The notes under the pieces: generated by a model
The model's input: the letters and a program-made list of their open reading frames with translations, nothing else
Databases searched by the model: none
Told to the model about the DNA's origin: nothing
Assembly (NCBI RefSeq): GCF_030272615.1
Contig: NC_081406.1
Coordinates: 244,893,218 to 244,957,217, forward strand
Length of the DNA: 64,000 nt
Source: Cryptomeria japonica
Taxonomy: Eukaryota > Streptophyta > Pinopsida > Cupressales > Cupressaceae
Reading direction: 5' to 3'
Shown: positions 37,504-48,560 of the stretch, piece after piece
Layout: each line of letters opens with the position of its first letter
How positions within the stretch are numbered: position 1 is the stretch's first letter
Position numbers and translations under genes: made by a program

Positions 37504-37683
37504 ATTTTTATTAATAAGGGGCACATTTTAATGTGTTGAACACTATTGTTGTTCAAATCTGTAAATCCACTAGCCCAATGAAAGCACAAAGCCTGCGAGC
37601 ATAGCTATCGAGCGAGGATTTGAACCTTGGTAGCGGTTTCACCAAGCAAGTGTCTTTAACCGCTACATTACATGGGTCACCCC
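37504..37683 (-). mobile_element. tRNA-derived SINE, short copy
   Basis: A perfect 15-bp duplication atgcatacatgctta (37489-37503 and 37684-37698) brackets a 180-bp insert. On the minus strand it holds GTAGCGGTTAAAGACACTTG (Box A region) and GGTTCAAATCC (Box B), the RNA polymerase III promoter of a tRNA head. Then GCTCGCAGGCTTTGTG follows, shared with the longer copy at 47215-47470. It starts about 65 bp past the PLR stop on the same strand, so it may be read as part of the PLR 3' UTR. Confidence 0.88.
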
Positions 37684-37761
37684 ATGCATACATGCTTATT
37701 GAGTATTGAATATTTCAAGCTATTATTTAAGAAAAATCTATCATCTATAACTATAAAACTA

Positions 37762-40700
37762 TTAGACATAACGCTTCATATATGAATCCATGGTTGTGTA
37801 TTTGATTTCTGGATAAAGCTTGGTAGCTTCAGTAGCATTGGGCCCGATTTCGAAATTGTAAAGATCTCCTCTGATAAAAAAATGATAGAGATGACATCGT
37901 TTCATCTTCTCCACATAAGATTTATCTAACATCAAATAAAAAAAAAGTTAGTTTGAACATTAAGCTATGAAAAGAAAATTTGCATATCAATGTTAAAAAA
38001 TTATAACTCTATAAAACTTCTCCTTGCTTAGGAAAATCAAATCAATAGTAAAGAGGTAAAATAACTTTTCTTGATCTCCATGAATAACATGAGAAGGATA
38101 ATGAATCTTCTTTAGGACAAACAATATAAATTGGAGCACCGCCTGATCGAGTTCATGGGGGCAACCATAGTGCAATTTCACCCATATTTGTAAAGTGAAA
38201 ATGTCGTCCTATCCTTCTATATGGGGATTTATTCCTATCCTTACGAGTTACCTGCTCATGAAAGAAGTAGATATTTTCATGGCAATAACTAGTTAAAAAA
38301 ATAGATTTAAAGACAAGGAAAATAATACATGCAAGAAAGAAGAAAGATATGAAGGAGAATAACTAATTAGTCTTGATGAAAAAAAGAATAAAAGTCCAAT
38401 GTTCATTCTCTTTATGAAAAAATATTGGTTTCATTTCCTCCCATGCAACTATTTGTAAGGAATTATAGATATGGGATTAGAAGAACTAGAATATGTAAAT
38501 ATGATATTTACTTTTGTAAGAGGATTTTTTATAGAGAAATTTTATAGTGAAACTGATTTATATATTTTTAAATTTCTCCAAGACTATCTTTATGTCTATA
38601 TCAAAATCTATGTTATGTCTTAGGATTTATAATTACATTATATTTTTAAAGTTATTACAATTTTAATTAATTATATTGTTATGTATCGAAATAAAATTTT
38701 GGTAAAATATTTAGAAATTATGTAGGGATCTATGTTGAATAGGGCCTAAAAGATTTCATATAAGAATCACATTAAAGGAACAAGAGTTAATTTAGATAGT
38801 AATTTTTATAAGACAATTGACTTTGATATCTATTTGATTTTTTTTTAAACCTTTTGAAAATGGAACATGAACTCTCATACGACGTGACAAGAACAAGAAT
38901 TCATACTTCAAAAAGTGTTCATGCTTATGTTCTTAAAAAAATTCAGTACAAACAAAAATTAATCTTTATAAATTATATGTATTTGAAACATAAAAAAAAA
39001 TAACACAATTTAACATTACATTTATAAAATTCTCTCATGTGCATAATATCTCATAAATTCTCTTAATCTCATATATGTATATTCCTAAATGGAAGAATTC
39101 CTAATTTATAGAATTATAAAATGACTCTAAAATTGTTCTTATTGGCTATATTAAATCACCTTTTAATCTAGTTGACCTGATTACCTTGTCAACACTTATT
39201 GGTTTCCTTGTGTAGAAAGTTTATATAATTTCTTGATTACTCAATAGAGGAAAAGATTTATTATTCCTAGCAAGGTAAGTTACTAACCTAAATAAATTTA
39301 AATAAAAGGTGGGCACATGACCACATTAAAACATTTATGACATTTTTTGATTAATTTTATATCATATAAACGGTCATACATGTACAAATATTAAACTTCA
39401 TAAATTCAATGTAGATCTCTAAACTATAATTTTTTAAAATCTAATGAGAAAAAAAATTGTCGAGAACAAAGTAAATAAATATTAGAAAAAGACAACCCTT
39501 TAAAAAAGGAAGGACAAAACAATAAATGAAAATATAAGTGTTTGAATATGTCCTATAAACTCAAAATAATGTTAAAGTAGATTGAAGTAGTGATAAATGA
39601 GAAAGTATTTTGGGATGATTTTAAAAAATTATTGGAGACAAATGCAGGTCATTAATGGTAGCTACCCAATTAAATAGATCAGGTGATAGAAAATAAATCA
39701 CAACAATTGGTGAAAGAATAATTTGAAAAGAGATAAACACGAGCCTACTTAGAAATTCAAATAACTATTAGACATGAGCCCATTGTGTTTAAGTAAAGCC
39801 ATTATAGTTTATCAATTATTCTGACTTGAGACAACTTGATTCATGTCTACATCCCTAATGATAATCTCCTCTCCAAGGAACTCTAAATTAAGTTTATATG
39901 ATGAAGAGTTAAAATAATATTGTATTGACGATATAATCATAGAGTGGAGATAAAAAGTGTCTACTTCACAGTTTTTTCTCTCATTTAAAACTTACTCTTA
40001 AAACCTTGTTTACAATATTTAATTTGCACATTTAGAACTATTTGGTGTATTATTTCTAAATCCACACCCTATATTGCAATTATGTCCTTTCACACTTGAA
40101 GACTCTTCCATTTTGACTTTTAACCATTATTCCACCTTTGATACTGTGATGCTCATAGCCCTAACATTCCAATGGGATTGTGCATGATTGCTTTGTTGTC
40201 ATTCAAAATTTGATTTTCCCATTTTGAATCTTACCTTTCCACTACACTCCACCTATTAATCTTATCATTCTCCTAAATAGCCATAAATAATCATATTGCT
40301 TAATAAATAAAGGAATAATAGAGTGACCATAAAAGAAGCATCTACAGAAACACAAAGTAGCAATATTGCACAGATAGTCGATGACACTACTTGATCAATA
40401 AGTCTAAGAAACACTATTATTATACCGGGTTCCTAGTTTCACACATACAAACACACTTAAATACTATGTGACTAAACATATTTTTCTATATATCCAAATA
40501 GCTTAATTTCCTAGTCCAATTCTAAGATTTCATTGCATACATTTCAAATAGTTTGTGTCTCCTAGTACAATTCTAAGACTTCATCTCCTTTTTCTATTTT
40601 TATTAATAAAAAATAAGCTATATAAATTATTCAAATACTAGAGATTTACCTTCCATATTTAGAAGTTCATCTTCAGAAATGTAGATTTTTTCTAGGTTCA

Positions 40701-41988
40701 ATCTTGATAGTCTCTCCCATATTTCAACTACTTCTTTCTGTGAAAGTATATTCTTTGGTGGTCTGATATACATAGTCTTGTTAAGGGTGCGAGGATCATC
40801 AATTGATTTGACTATGTATATTCCAACATCATCCTCATCCACATAAACACCTGCAAATACAATAGGCATACAAACAATAAATATGAATCCTTCTCATTAT
40901 CTTTGTTTATACAAATTATTCATGTAGAGAGATATTGCCTTTAACATTTCCGTCTCCATATATGAGGACTTTATCTCGAGCAGGCATCATGCGGACATCA
41001 TCTTGTAGTTGTGCTAAGCTTCCAGCAAAGAACCCAGCAAACATATTTGCAGACACATATGTGTAGGGAATGTTTGCAGCTTCAATAGCACGTCGAACCT
41101 TTTTCTTATCAATGAATGTTATGTTACCGGGTTCCAATGCATGCTCCACAACATCTGGGTCCATCCCAAATTCCGAAGGAAGAAATCTCTGTTTTTCAAA
41201 AACAATTATAAAATCCCATCATCTTGTATCTATAATGATTTTGTGTGGATATGAATAAAATTCTCTTACCTTAATATTGCCAGCTTCTTTAATGGCCTCC
41301 ACTAGTTTGAGCTGTTCAAGAATTTGGTGGCGCACCACACCTCCTGAAACAGCACTGATCACTACATCAACTTGTTTCACAACATCCACAAGCCTTTCAT
41401 GGTCATCCAATGAAGCCTGCACAATATCATCAAATTGGATTGCAGATCTTCAACATAACAGATGGATCTAATACAGAATTTTTAACAATCAATAGAACAG
41501 ATGATCCAATACAGAATTTTTAACAATCAACAGGTCGGCTGTTACTTCTGAATTTGATTGTGTGAATAATATTACATCAAATATTCAACAAAACAAATAG
41601 ATCTAATACAAAAAATTTAACAAAAACAGTTTATTTTTCTTAACGCAGAAATCATTCTGATGATGAATCTGAGACTATCAAAAATTTCACACACAATAGA
41701 ATCCAAAAACAAACGTCAAACAAACAATTCACTGATTAAAGATAAAATGAGACTACTGTGAAATACTATCTACACTAAACTAAAAAAAATAATTGATGTC
41801 TTTACCTCAAGAAGTTTGGCCCCAAGCTGTTTGAAGGATAAGAGCATCTGCACTTTATCAATGTCAGAGACCACTTCTGGTCTGAACAAAATATGAGTAG
41901 GATGGCCAAGAGCTATACTGGCCTTCACAATTCTTTTGCCTACATAACCAGTGCCCCCCACTATAAGAACTCTGCTCTTCTTATCCAT
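37762..41988 (-). CDS. PLR: Pinoresinol/lariciresinol reductase, five exons, intact
   Basis: NADPH-dependent reductase of lignan biosynthesis that opens the furan rings of pinoresinol and lariciresinol; the family is cytosolic. Exons on the minus strand: 41806-41988, 41270-41416, 40939-41188, 40650-40850, 37762-37925; they join in frame to 314 codons plus TAA, the usual family length. Start MDKKSRV at 41988; the GTG-led extension upstream is not needed. The N-terminal Rossmann motif is GGTGYVG (residues 11-17). The catalytic Lys is residue 138, in [20 protein letters not shown], as in the characterised Thuja PLR. The C-terminus reads [16 protein letters not shown] and ends MDSYMKRYV. Residues around 130-165 are PLR-like rather than like phenylcoumaran benzylic ether reductase, but substrate and stereochemistry cannot be read from sequence. 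Intron 3 is GC-AG. An exon-1 relic of a sister gene lies 6 kb upstream. Confidence 0.92.
37926..40649 (-). other. PLR intron 4 (2.7 kb)
   Basis: Donor GAAG|GTAAATC at 40650/40649 and acceptor GATGTTAG|AT at 37926/37925, both phase 1. The other introns are 389, 81 and 88 bp. The intron is very AT-rich. A 62-codon open frame at 37993-38181 ([13 protein letters not shown]) has no recognised motif. No terminal repeats were found to explain the length, so an old degraded insertion is possible but unproved. Confidence 0.85.
40937..40938 (-). other. GC splice donor of PLR intron 3
   Basis: The exon 3 end reads GTTAAAG|GCAATATC. The acceptor TTTGCAG|GTGTTTATG follows 88 bp on. Only this junction keeps the conserved GNVKG-x-x-VDEDDVG in frame, and no in-frame GT donor is nearby. 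GC-AG introns are a small known class spliced by the major spliceosome. Confidence 0.85.
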
Positions 41989-42006
41989 ATTCTTATGTGC
42001 ATCCAC

Positions 42007-42469
42007 TTTCAGAGTTAGATTTTGAGCTTATTGCTGTTGTTTGCCTCTATTGAGAAGGGTTTTTATTGGAAAAGACCCCCCCGCGCCCCCCGAGTTGTAA
42101 GTGTGAACGATGACAGAAATTCAAGTGGAATTGCTTTGATTCGCATCATTCAACTACTCAGCACTCCGTAGAAGACTAAGACAAATTAGAAACAGCTAGT
42201 GGTAAGTTTGACTCTCGATGTCTTTCTCAAGATAAGATTTTATAGAAAATCTACCAATCTATTATCAAGCTATTTATAGTCACCCATCGTTTTCAGCTCC
42301 TATAGTCAAACTCACCACAGTAGTTTCCAACCATCTAGATGGGACCTAGACGCACTACTTCACAAATATTAAAAGTCATTGAGAAAAAGGGGATGCCTTC
42401 CCACGTAGTACGTAATACTCCAAATGTAATATATGTATTTTCTATAAAAGGAAAGTACTATTCAAATTC
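42007..42469 (-). promoter_or_regulatory. PLR proximal promoter with TATA box
   Basis: On the minus strand CTATAAATAG (42270-42279) is a good TATA box, about 280 bp upstream of the start codon. It would give a 5' leader of roughly 250 bases. A C-rich run on the plus strand (42077-42095) lies in the leader. The matching region of relic copy C starts at about 7557. The interval ends at the MULE insertion, so any more distal elements are pushed 1.43 kb away. Confidence 0.6.
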
Positions 42470-43892
42470 GGCAATGGCTACGCAGCGGACAAAATGGTCC
42501 GCCCCATGCCATGCCTTTTCCATGCCATTCATGTCTGATGCCAATCACCATGCCCTATGCAGTTATAATCGTCCAATCAAACCGTACACGTCCTGCCAAG
42601 TTGATCGTGGTGGATCTGTCTGTTATATCTGCCATCTTAATTTGTTTTTTCTTATTTATTATGTTTTTATTTTTTGAAAGTGACTAAAATAATAAATGTT
42701 ATAAATTAATAATGAATTATATATTTAAAATTTTCATAAAAATTATATTATAATAAATGTATGATATATATTATATATAAATTTTAATAATATTATTTTT
42801 TTAACTTTTTAAATATATATAAGAATAATAGTTTATTTTATATAAAGATGTTTATTTTTTAAATTAAAATAATTAAGTCAAAATTAACATAAGAAGTAAT
42901 TAAATGATTTTAACATAGAAATATTTAAGTCATTTATATATTGGAAAAGGGAATTGAGGTTTACATTTTTTTTTAATTTGATCTAATCAAATATTCTTTT
43001 GTGAGTTTTAAAGGTACAAAGTGAGGAAATTTTATATTCACTTGGTTATTTCTCATGTTAAGTAATTTTTTATTTTCTATTTTAAGTAATTCTTATTTTC
43101 TATGTTAAGTAATTTTTATTTTCTATGTTAAAACTACTTTACTTATTCTTAGGTTAAAATCATATAGTTATTTAAACAAAAAATATTATCAAAATAAATA
43201 TATTGATTTTAACCTAAGAATAATTAAGTTGTTTTAACATAGAAAATAAAAATTACTTAACATAGAAAATAAAAATTACTTAACATAGAAAATAAAAAAT
43301 TACTTAACATGAGAAATAACCAAGTGAATATAAAATTTCCTCACTTTGATCTTTAAAACTCACCAAAAAAAATTGATTATATCAAATTAAATTTTTTTGT
43401 AAAACTCAATTCCCTTTTCCAATATATAAATCATTTAGTTATTTCTTATATTAAAATGACTTAATTATTTTAATTTAAAAATAATTTTTTTTAATATAAA
43501 ATAAACTATTATTCTTATATATATTTCAAAGTTAAATAAATAATATTATTAAAATTTATATATAATACATATCTTACATTTATTATAATATAAATATTAT
43601 TAAAAAGACTTGAATATATAATTTATTAATAATTTATAACATTTATTATTTTACTCATTGTAACTTTCAAAAAAATAAAAACATAATAAATAGAAAAAAC
43701 AAATTAAGATGGCAGATATAACAGACAGATCCACCACGATCAACTTGTCAGCACGGATCAACTTGGCAGAACGTGTACGGTTTGATTGGACGATTATAGC
43801 TGCATAGGGCATGGTGATTGGTATCAGGCATGAGGGGCATGGAGAAGGCATGGTATGGGGCGGGCCATTTTGTCCGCTGTGTAGCCATTGCC
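42470..43892. mobile_element. Foldback Mutator-like element (MULE) in the PLR promoter
   Basis: Perfect 9-bp duplications TTCAAATTC (42461-42469 and 43893-43901) flank a 1423-bp insert that is almost wholly one inverted repeat. The left arm is about 42470-43160, the right arm about 43206-43892, and the loop about 45 bp. Outer ends are GGCAATGGCTAC and its complement. A 9-bp duplication and long terminal inverted repeats are the marks of MULEs. No transposase is present, so it is non-autonomous. Open frames in the arms (42339-42677, 43651-43851) are mirror images and not genes. Each arm carries three to four copies of 'ttaagtaatttttattttc'. Confidence 0.9.
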
Positions 43893-43901
43893 TTCAAATT
43901 C

Positions 43902-46307
43902 TGTAGCTATGAGATAACCAATCACATCATTCAACTACTCAAAGATACATCCCCCATAGAAGACAAATTGGAGACAGCTACTAGTCCATTACCATGGTCT
44001 CTCGATAAGATTTCTTAAAGAATCTATTAAAATCTTCAATCAAATCAGTTATGAAGTCATTAATGAAAATCAAATTTAGGTAAGATTTCTTTGAGAATAT
44101 ATCAAAATAATCAATCAAAGTACCTATCAAGTTATTTATAAAAATCAAATTGTGTATGATCTTTGATTACTACAATTTTTCATGTCTTTTTTTGAATATT
44201 TAATATTGTCATTTTTTAAATCTAATTATTGTATACCATAGTATTGCTTGCACTTCATGAAAATTATATGCATCTTTAAACTCTTATTTTTTACCTAATA
44301 AGACAAACCTCTTATAGACCTCTTTATATTGTTAAATGAATGTGTATTTTATTCTTAGGTCAAGTTTTGTTGTTTTTGATTAGTAAAGCAGCGTTGACTA
44401 GGGCGCTAACCTTTAACATAGTCAAAGACTATCAACCGCATACAAACACACCAAAATACATGATGTTGGCATAAAAAACAACAACCCGATGGCAGTAAGA
44501 AACAAAACATAGTCAGACAGGCCAAAGAAAACCCTGTCAACTTTTATTTTTGTACAATGGTGTAATGATGAAATTAGAACACTCATGGTATTTTTATGTT
44601 CATGTTGAGGAGATGTTATCATACATATATATTTTGACAAATGGTGTAATTGTGTAAAGTTAGACTCATTATCCTAGATTGTATTCATTCCTAGATACAT
44701 ACTTATTCTCATGCAATGTGTTTTACCTGTTTCTTACACACATACTTCTACACCTTTGCCCATATCCCACATTTATTATACATCTCCATTCACTCACCTC
44801 CATATACTGATTAGCCACTTGAATCTGACTATTCACTCGCCTTGGAACATTCTTATAGTTGTAGTAGTGATGGCCCCCACAATTAAAATTGGCTAACCAA
44901 TCCCCTTTACCTCTCCTATGATTTTGTGTCATATGCTAGTATTTATACATATTTATTGCATTCATTTAATCATTGAAAAATTTCTCATTCTAAAGCATTG
45001 AAGTAGCAATCAATAGCAAGACATTTCAATTTAATATTTTAAAATAACTAGCAAATATCCATACTAAGGCCCTTGTTTGTTTTCTTTGATCTTTTTATAC
45101 ATTGTATCTGGTTTGATCTAGGAGAACTTGTCTCCTTGTGATTTGATGTTCCTTTTTATGATATTTGTAATCAATACTAGTCTGCATATTGTCAAAGAGA
45201 GAAATTTAGAAAATATACATTAAGCAAGCAGAAAAGTAGATTATCATCATTCTTAGGGACAAGCTTGGACTTAGAGAACTAAATTGTAATCATTAGTTTT
45301 TCCTTTGATTGTGCATAGTTCAAGCACAAAAACTAAGACATTCTTCTAACATAGAGTTTACATTTTTAGATCAACAACAATGAACATTCTAGAATCTTCA
45401 TCGAGGGTTTACATCCTCTAGTCATAGAGCTAAGTATATATATCATGCTTATTTGATTTTTGAATGTGGCAAGTATAGTTATGAAAGAACCATTATCCAA
45501 CTATTGATAATTAATCTAGAATAATTTATGCTTATGTGCCCTCATCCTACCAAATTAGCCTAGATTACCCTAGGGAATATTTATTTTCCTTTAAATTTTG
45601 GTGAACTCAATTAATTCTATACAATCTAGTTTTTTACTAGAGTGTCTTATTCCTATTAGCATTTTTTGTTATTTACATCTCATTTTTTATTTGACACTCT
45701 GAATAATATTTTCTTACTTTACTGATTCTATATTGCTTTATATCTCTCTTATTAGTATTTTTGTCAGCAAAACAAAAACTTGATGTTTGGTCTATAATAG
45801 AGTTTGTTTTTTGCGAAAATAAAAAATCAAGATCACATTTAGGATGCTCAATGTATATGTCTCTTGGGCTATAGAGTTTGTTTTTCCCAAAAAAAAATAA
45901 TTAACATCACTTTTAGGATGCTCAATGTGTAGGTCTCTTTGAGCTCTAATATTAGAAAAAGGGGCCACAAAGCCCTCTTAGGTCAAAGTTTATGGCACTT
46001 GAAAGTTGGGCCTCCTACATTAGAAATGCAAAGATATCTATAATACAGACAAAAAGTTGTAAGAGGGCATTATGTGTATATTGATCAACTTATGATGTGT
46101 GTTATTACATGTAGTAAGGCATCTTTGAATGGATATAATGGGCCTGAAAATGGAATTCCTAAGCTGGTGAGTAGATCGTGATGAGCAAATGGTAGATTGA
46201 AGGAATATGTTATTTTTAGCCCATGGAATCATCTTGGGCTTTGGATGTTATATTTCTAAATTTATGGATTATGGTACCACATTTTAGGTGGTTTTAGCTC
46301 ATAGTTT
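43902..46307 (-). other. PLR upstream segment, copy B
   Basis: Distal upstream DNA of the intact PLR gene. It matches copy A (4108-5949) and the three pieces of copy C in the same order and is the least interrupted copy. No supported gene. It serves as the empty-site reference for the insertions in copy C. Confidence 0.72.
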
Positions 46308-47202
46308 TGTGTATGATTTCTCCTATTTATTAAGTGCTTAAAACAAAGGTTTATAATCAAGCTTTCTAGTTTGGCTAATTCAAACAATCCTACACAACTA
46401 ATTCATATAAGTCACAATATGCTCATCAATAAACCCTATGGATTAGAGTTCTTAAAAATTGTTATTGCTAATTTTTCTTCATTTACTATGAGTAGTGCAT
46501 CTACTTACACCCATACTTTTACCCTAACTCCATTATCTATAATAGCCACCTCCACTACCACTAGTTTCCCTCTATTTAAAATACCTATCATTTTTCACTT
46601 TCCCTCTCTAACATGACTTAGTTCTGGTTATAACCCTTATAAAATTCTTAACATTCAAATGATGTACCACACCTCTATTCCTCTTTCCTCCACCACAATG
46701 ATACCCACTACTATCTACTTACTCAATCCATTTTCACATTCACTTCTATATTCCATATCTTGAATACCCTTTAAGTATCCCAATCCTATATTCCTTTATC
46801 CAAAACTATTACCTCACCTATCCCTTTCACCTATCCAACCATTATATCACACTCTTCCTCTACGCTAGGTGGGTCCTAGATGCACTACTCCACAAATAAT
46901 ATAAGTAGTTTAGAAAAACAAAATCTAAAACCAAATGAGCAAGATAGTGATGACTTTTCTGATCTTACATATATACAAATATCTTTTCATAGTAGGACAT
47001 ATCTATTACCTATGAGTTTGGAGACATCTAAATTTTCAACAACATATATAATATTATTTATGACCTAATAGTTTTACAACGAAACTATTTCCAGGCACAC
47101 ATAAATATTATGTTTTCAATAGTTTTTTCACTTTTGCAATGATTTATACTAATTTAGCTAAATCATTCCTTAAATAATTCAAACTTAATATAGAGCCTAA
47201 TA
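46308..47202. other. AT- and pyrimidine-rich spacer, nothing recognised
   Basis: Short open frames only (46371-46616, 46880-47068), low complexity and without motifs. Copy A lacks this stretch, jumping directly to the second PLR promoter. Confidence 0.5.
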
Positions 47203-47214
47203 TTTAAGTGTGCT

Positions 47215-47470
47215 CGTCTTCGGACATGTAGTGTCGCGGTTAAAAACACTTCATTGGTGAAGCAGTCACCAAGGTTCGAAACCCTGCTGGGCCATTGTGC
47301 TCGCAGGCCTTGTGTCTTCGTTGGATCGTTGTGCTCGCGGGTTTGAACAAGTGAAGTGTGGGGATGAGGACCCCCGATTGTGACCTCACTGGTTCATATC
47401 TCCAGGTCAAAAGTGTTTCACGTGAAGTCAGAAGGCATGTTACCAGACATTATTTTAAAGAGAAAAAAAA
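47215..47470 (+). mobile_element. tRNA-derived SINE, full copy
   Basis: A 12-bp duplication atttaagtgtgc (47203-47214 and 47471-47482) brackets a 256-bp insert ending in an A-rich tail AGAGAAAAAAAA. The tRNA-like head has GTGTCGCGGTTAAAAACACT (Box A region) and GGTTCGAAACC (Box B). The body holds GCTCGCAGGCCTTGTGTC, shared with the short copy at 37504-37683. SINEs have no protein; they depend on LINE machinery. Confidence 0.9.
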
Positions 47471-47780
47471 ATTTAAGTGTGCCCAAATGATCAAATTTTG
47501 AATACATTAATGATCATTTCATCCAATTTTGATCCGTATGCTCAAAACTGATAACCCCTTACATGATTTCGAAGAACAAAAGATCTTTCTTAACCGATAC
47601 CAATTAAACCAATACAAGACAATGTGTATATCAATAGTTTTGGTTCTTGCATGGATTCATATGCAAATAAGAAAACTATGAAATCAAAACCGCTTGCATG
47701 AAATTGGATTGCAAATCTTCCACAGATAAAAATGCAGGATCTAATACCATCTACACTAAACTAAAATTTGTTGTGTTTAC

Positions 47781-47963
47781 CTCAACAAGTTTGGCCCCAA
47801 GCTGTTTGAAAGATAACAACATCTGCACTTTGTCAATGTCAGAAACCACTTGTGGTCTGAACAAAACATAAGTAGGGTGGCCAAGAGCTATAATGGCCTT
47901 CACAACTCTTTTGCCTATATAACCAGTGCCCCCCACTATTAGAACTCTGCTCTTCATATCCAT
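47781..47963 (-). pseudogene. PLR exon 1 of a second copy, rest missing
   Basis: ATG at 47963 opens [20 protein letters not shown] and runs 61 codons to a GT donor (GAG|GTAAACAC), exactly the length and phase of exon 1 of the intact gene, with the NADPH motif GGTGYIG. Intron-1 homology ('aaattggattgcaaatcttc') continues to about 47695 and then stops before exon 2. No exon 2-5 sequence is found to the left. The exon itself is undamaged, so the truncation is the lesion. A transcript from it could not make a reductase. Confidence 0.85.
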
Positions 47964-48560
47964 ACTATATGAATATGCTCTTCCTTACTGTTTTGCTGCA
48001 AAGACACCTGTAATGGAGCTTCTGGGACTGAACAGCACAAGCAAAACTTATCAGCTGTTTGCCTCAAAAAAGGATCTTAAATTAAGATCTCTGTTTTGCT
48101 GGTGTCATGATAAATGCATAAACAATCCATTTATAGCCTGAGAGCCTCTAAACATAATTTAGAGTAGGTCAAATTTCGCTCATTCTTGTTTCCACCTTAT
48201 TCTTTACTTACCTTAAATGACAGAATCTGTTCATCACACAAGAACATGAAATTTTCTTCGAAAGGTACGTGCCACCGCGGAAATAAAATAATAACTGTTG
48301 ACAAAAGAGTTGTTCGCATTGCATTGCTTTTTATTTAAGAAAGGTGTCATCTAGGTAGGTATTGGACATGACACCAATTTAATACATTGGTCTTATGAAA
48401 GGCCCTATCTAGATGATTAACATAACACCAAAATTTAGTAGGTGTGATGTGAATGATTCGATTTGAATTATAGTATTAGGTAGTTTGGAAAGAAATCATA
48501 ATTATAATAAATATTTCAAAATAAATAGAGGTTGAAAGGTGTATTTAGTTGTTAAGTTGA
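47964..48560 (-). promoter_or_regulatory. Promoter of the truncated PLR copy
   Basis: On the minus strand GCTATAAATG (48129-48138) is a TATA-like box about 170 bp upstream of the ATG. The surrounding 120 bp are strongly conserved in the orphan promoter at 5950-6080, which supports a former regulatory role. A related stretch near 48485-48530 is the single-copy form of the duplicated unit at 6649-6788. Confidence 0.55.

Noticed and set aside
37600..37665. tRNA gene on the minus strand
   Set aside because: Box A and Box B are present but no complete cloverleaf is seen, and a 15-bp target duplication brackets the unit, so it is a SINE head.
41989..42006. Six-codon N-terminal extension of PLR
   Set aside because: It would have to start at a GTG. 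The ATG at 41988 gives the MDKKSRV start also kept, with changes, in the two relic copies.
42339..42677. 112-codon open frame read as a gene
   Set aside because: It lies in the left arm of the foldback MULE, and the mirror frame at 43651-43851 in the other arm shows it is only inverted-repeat sequence.
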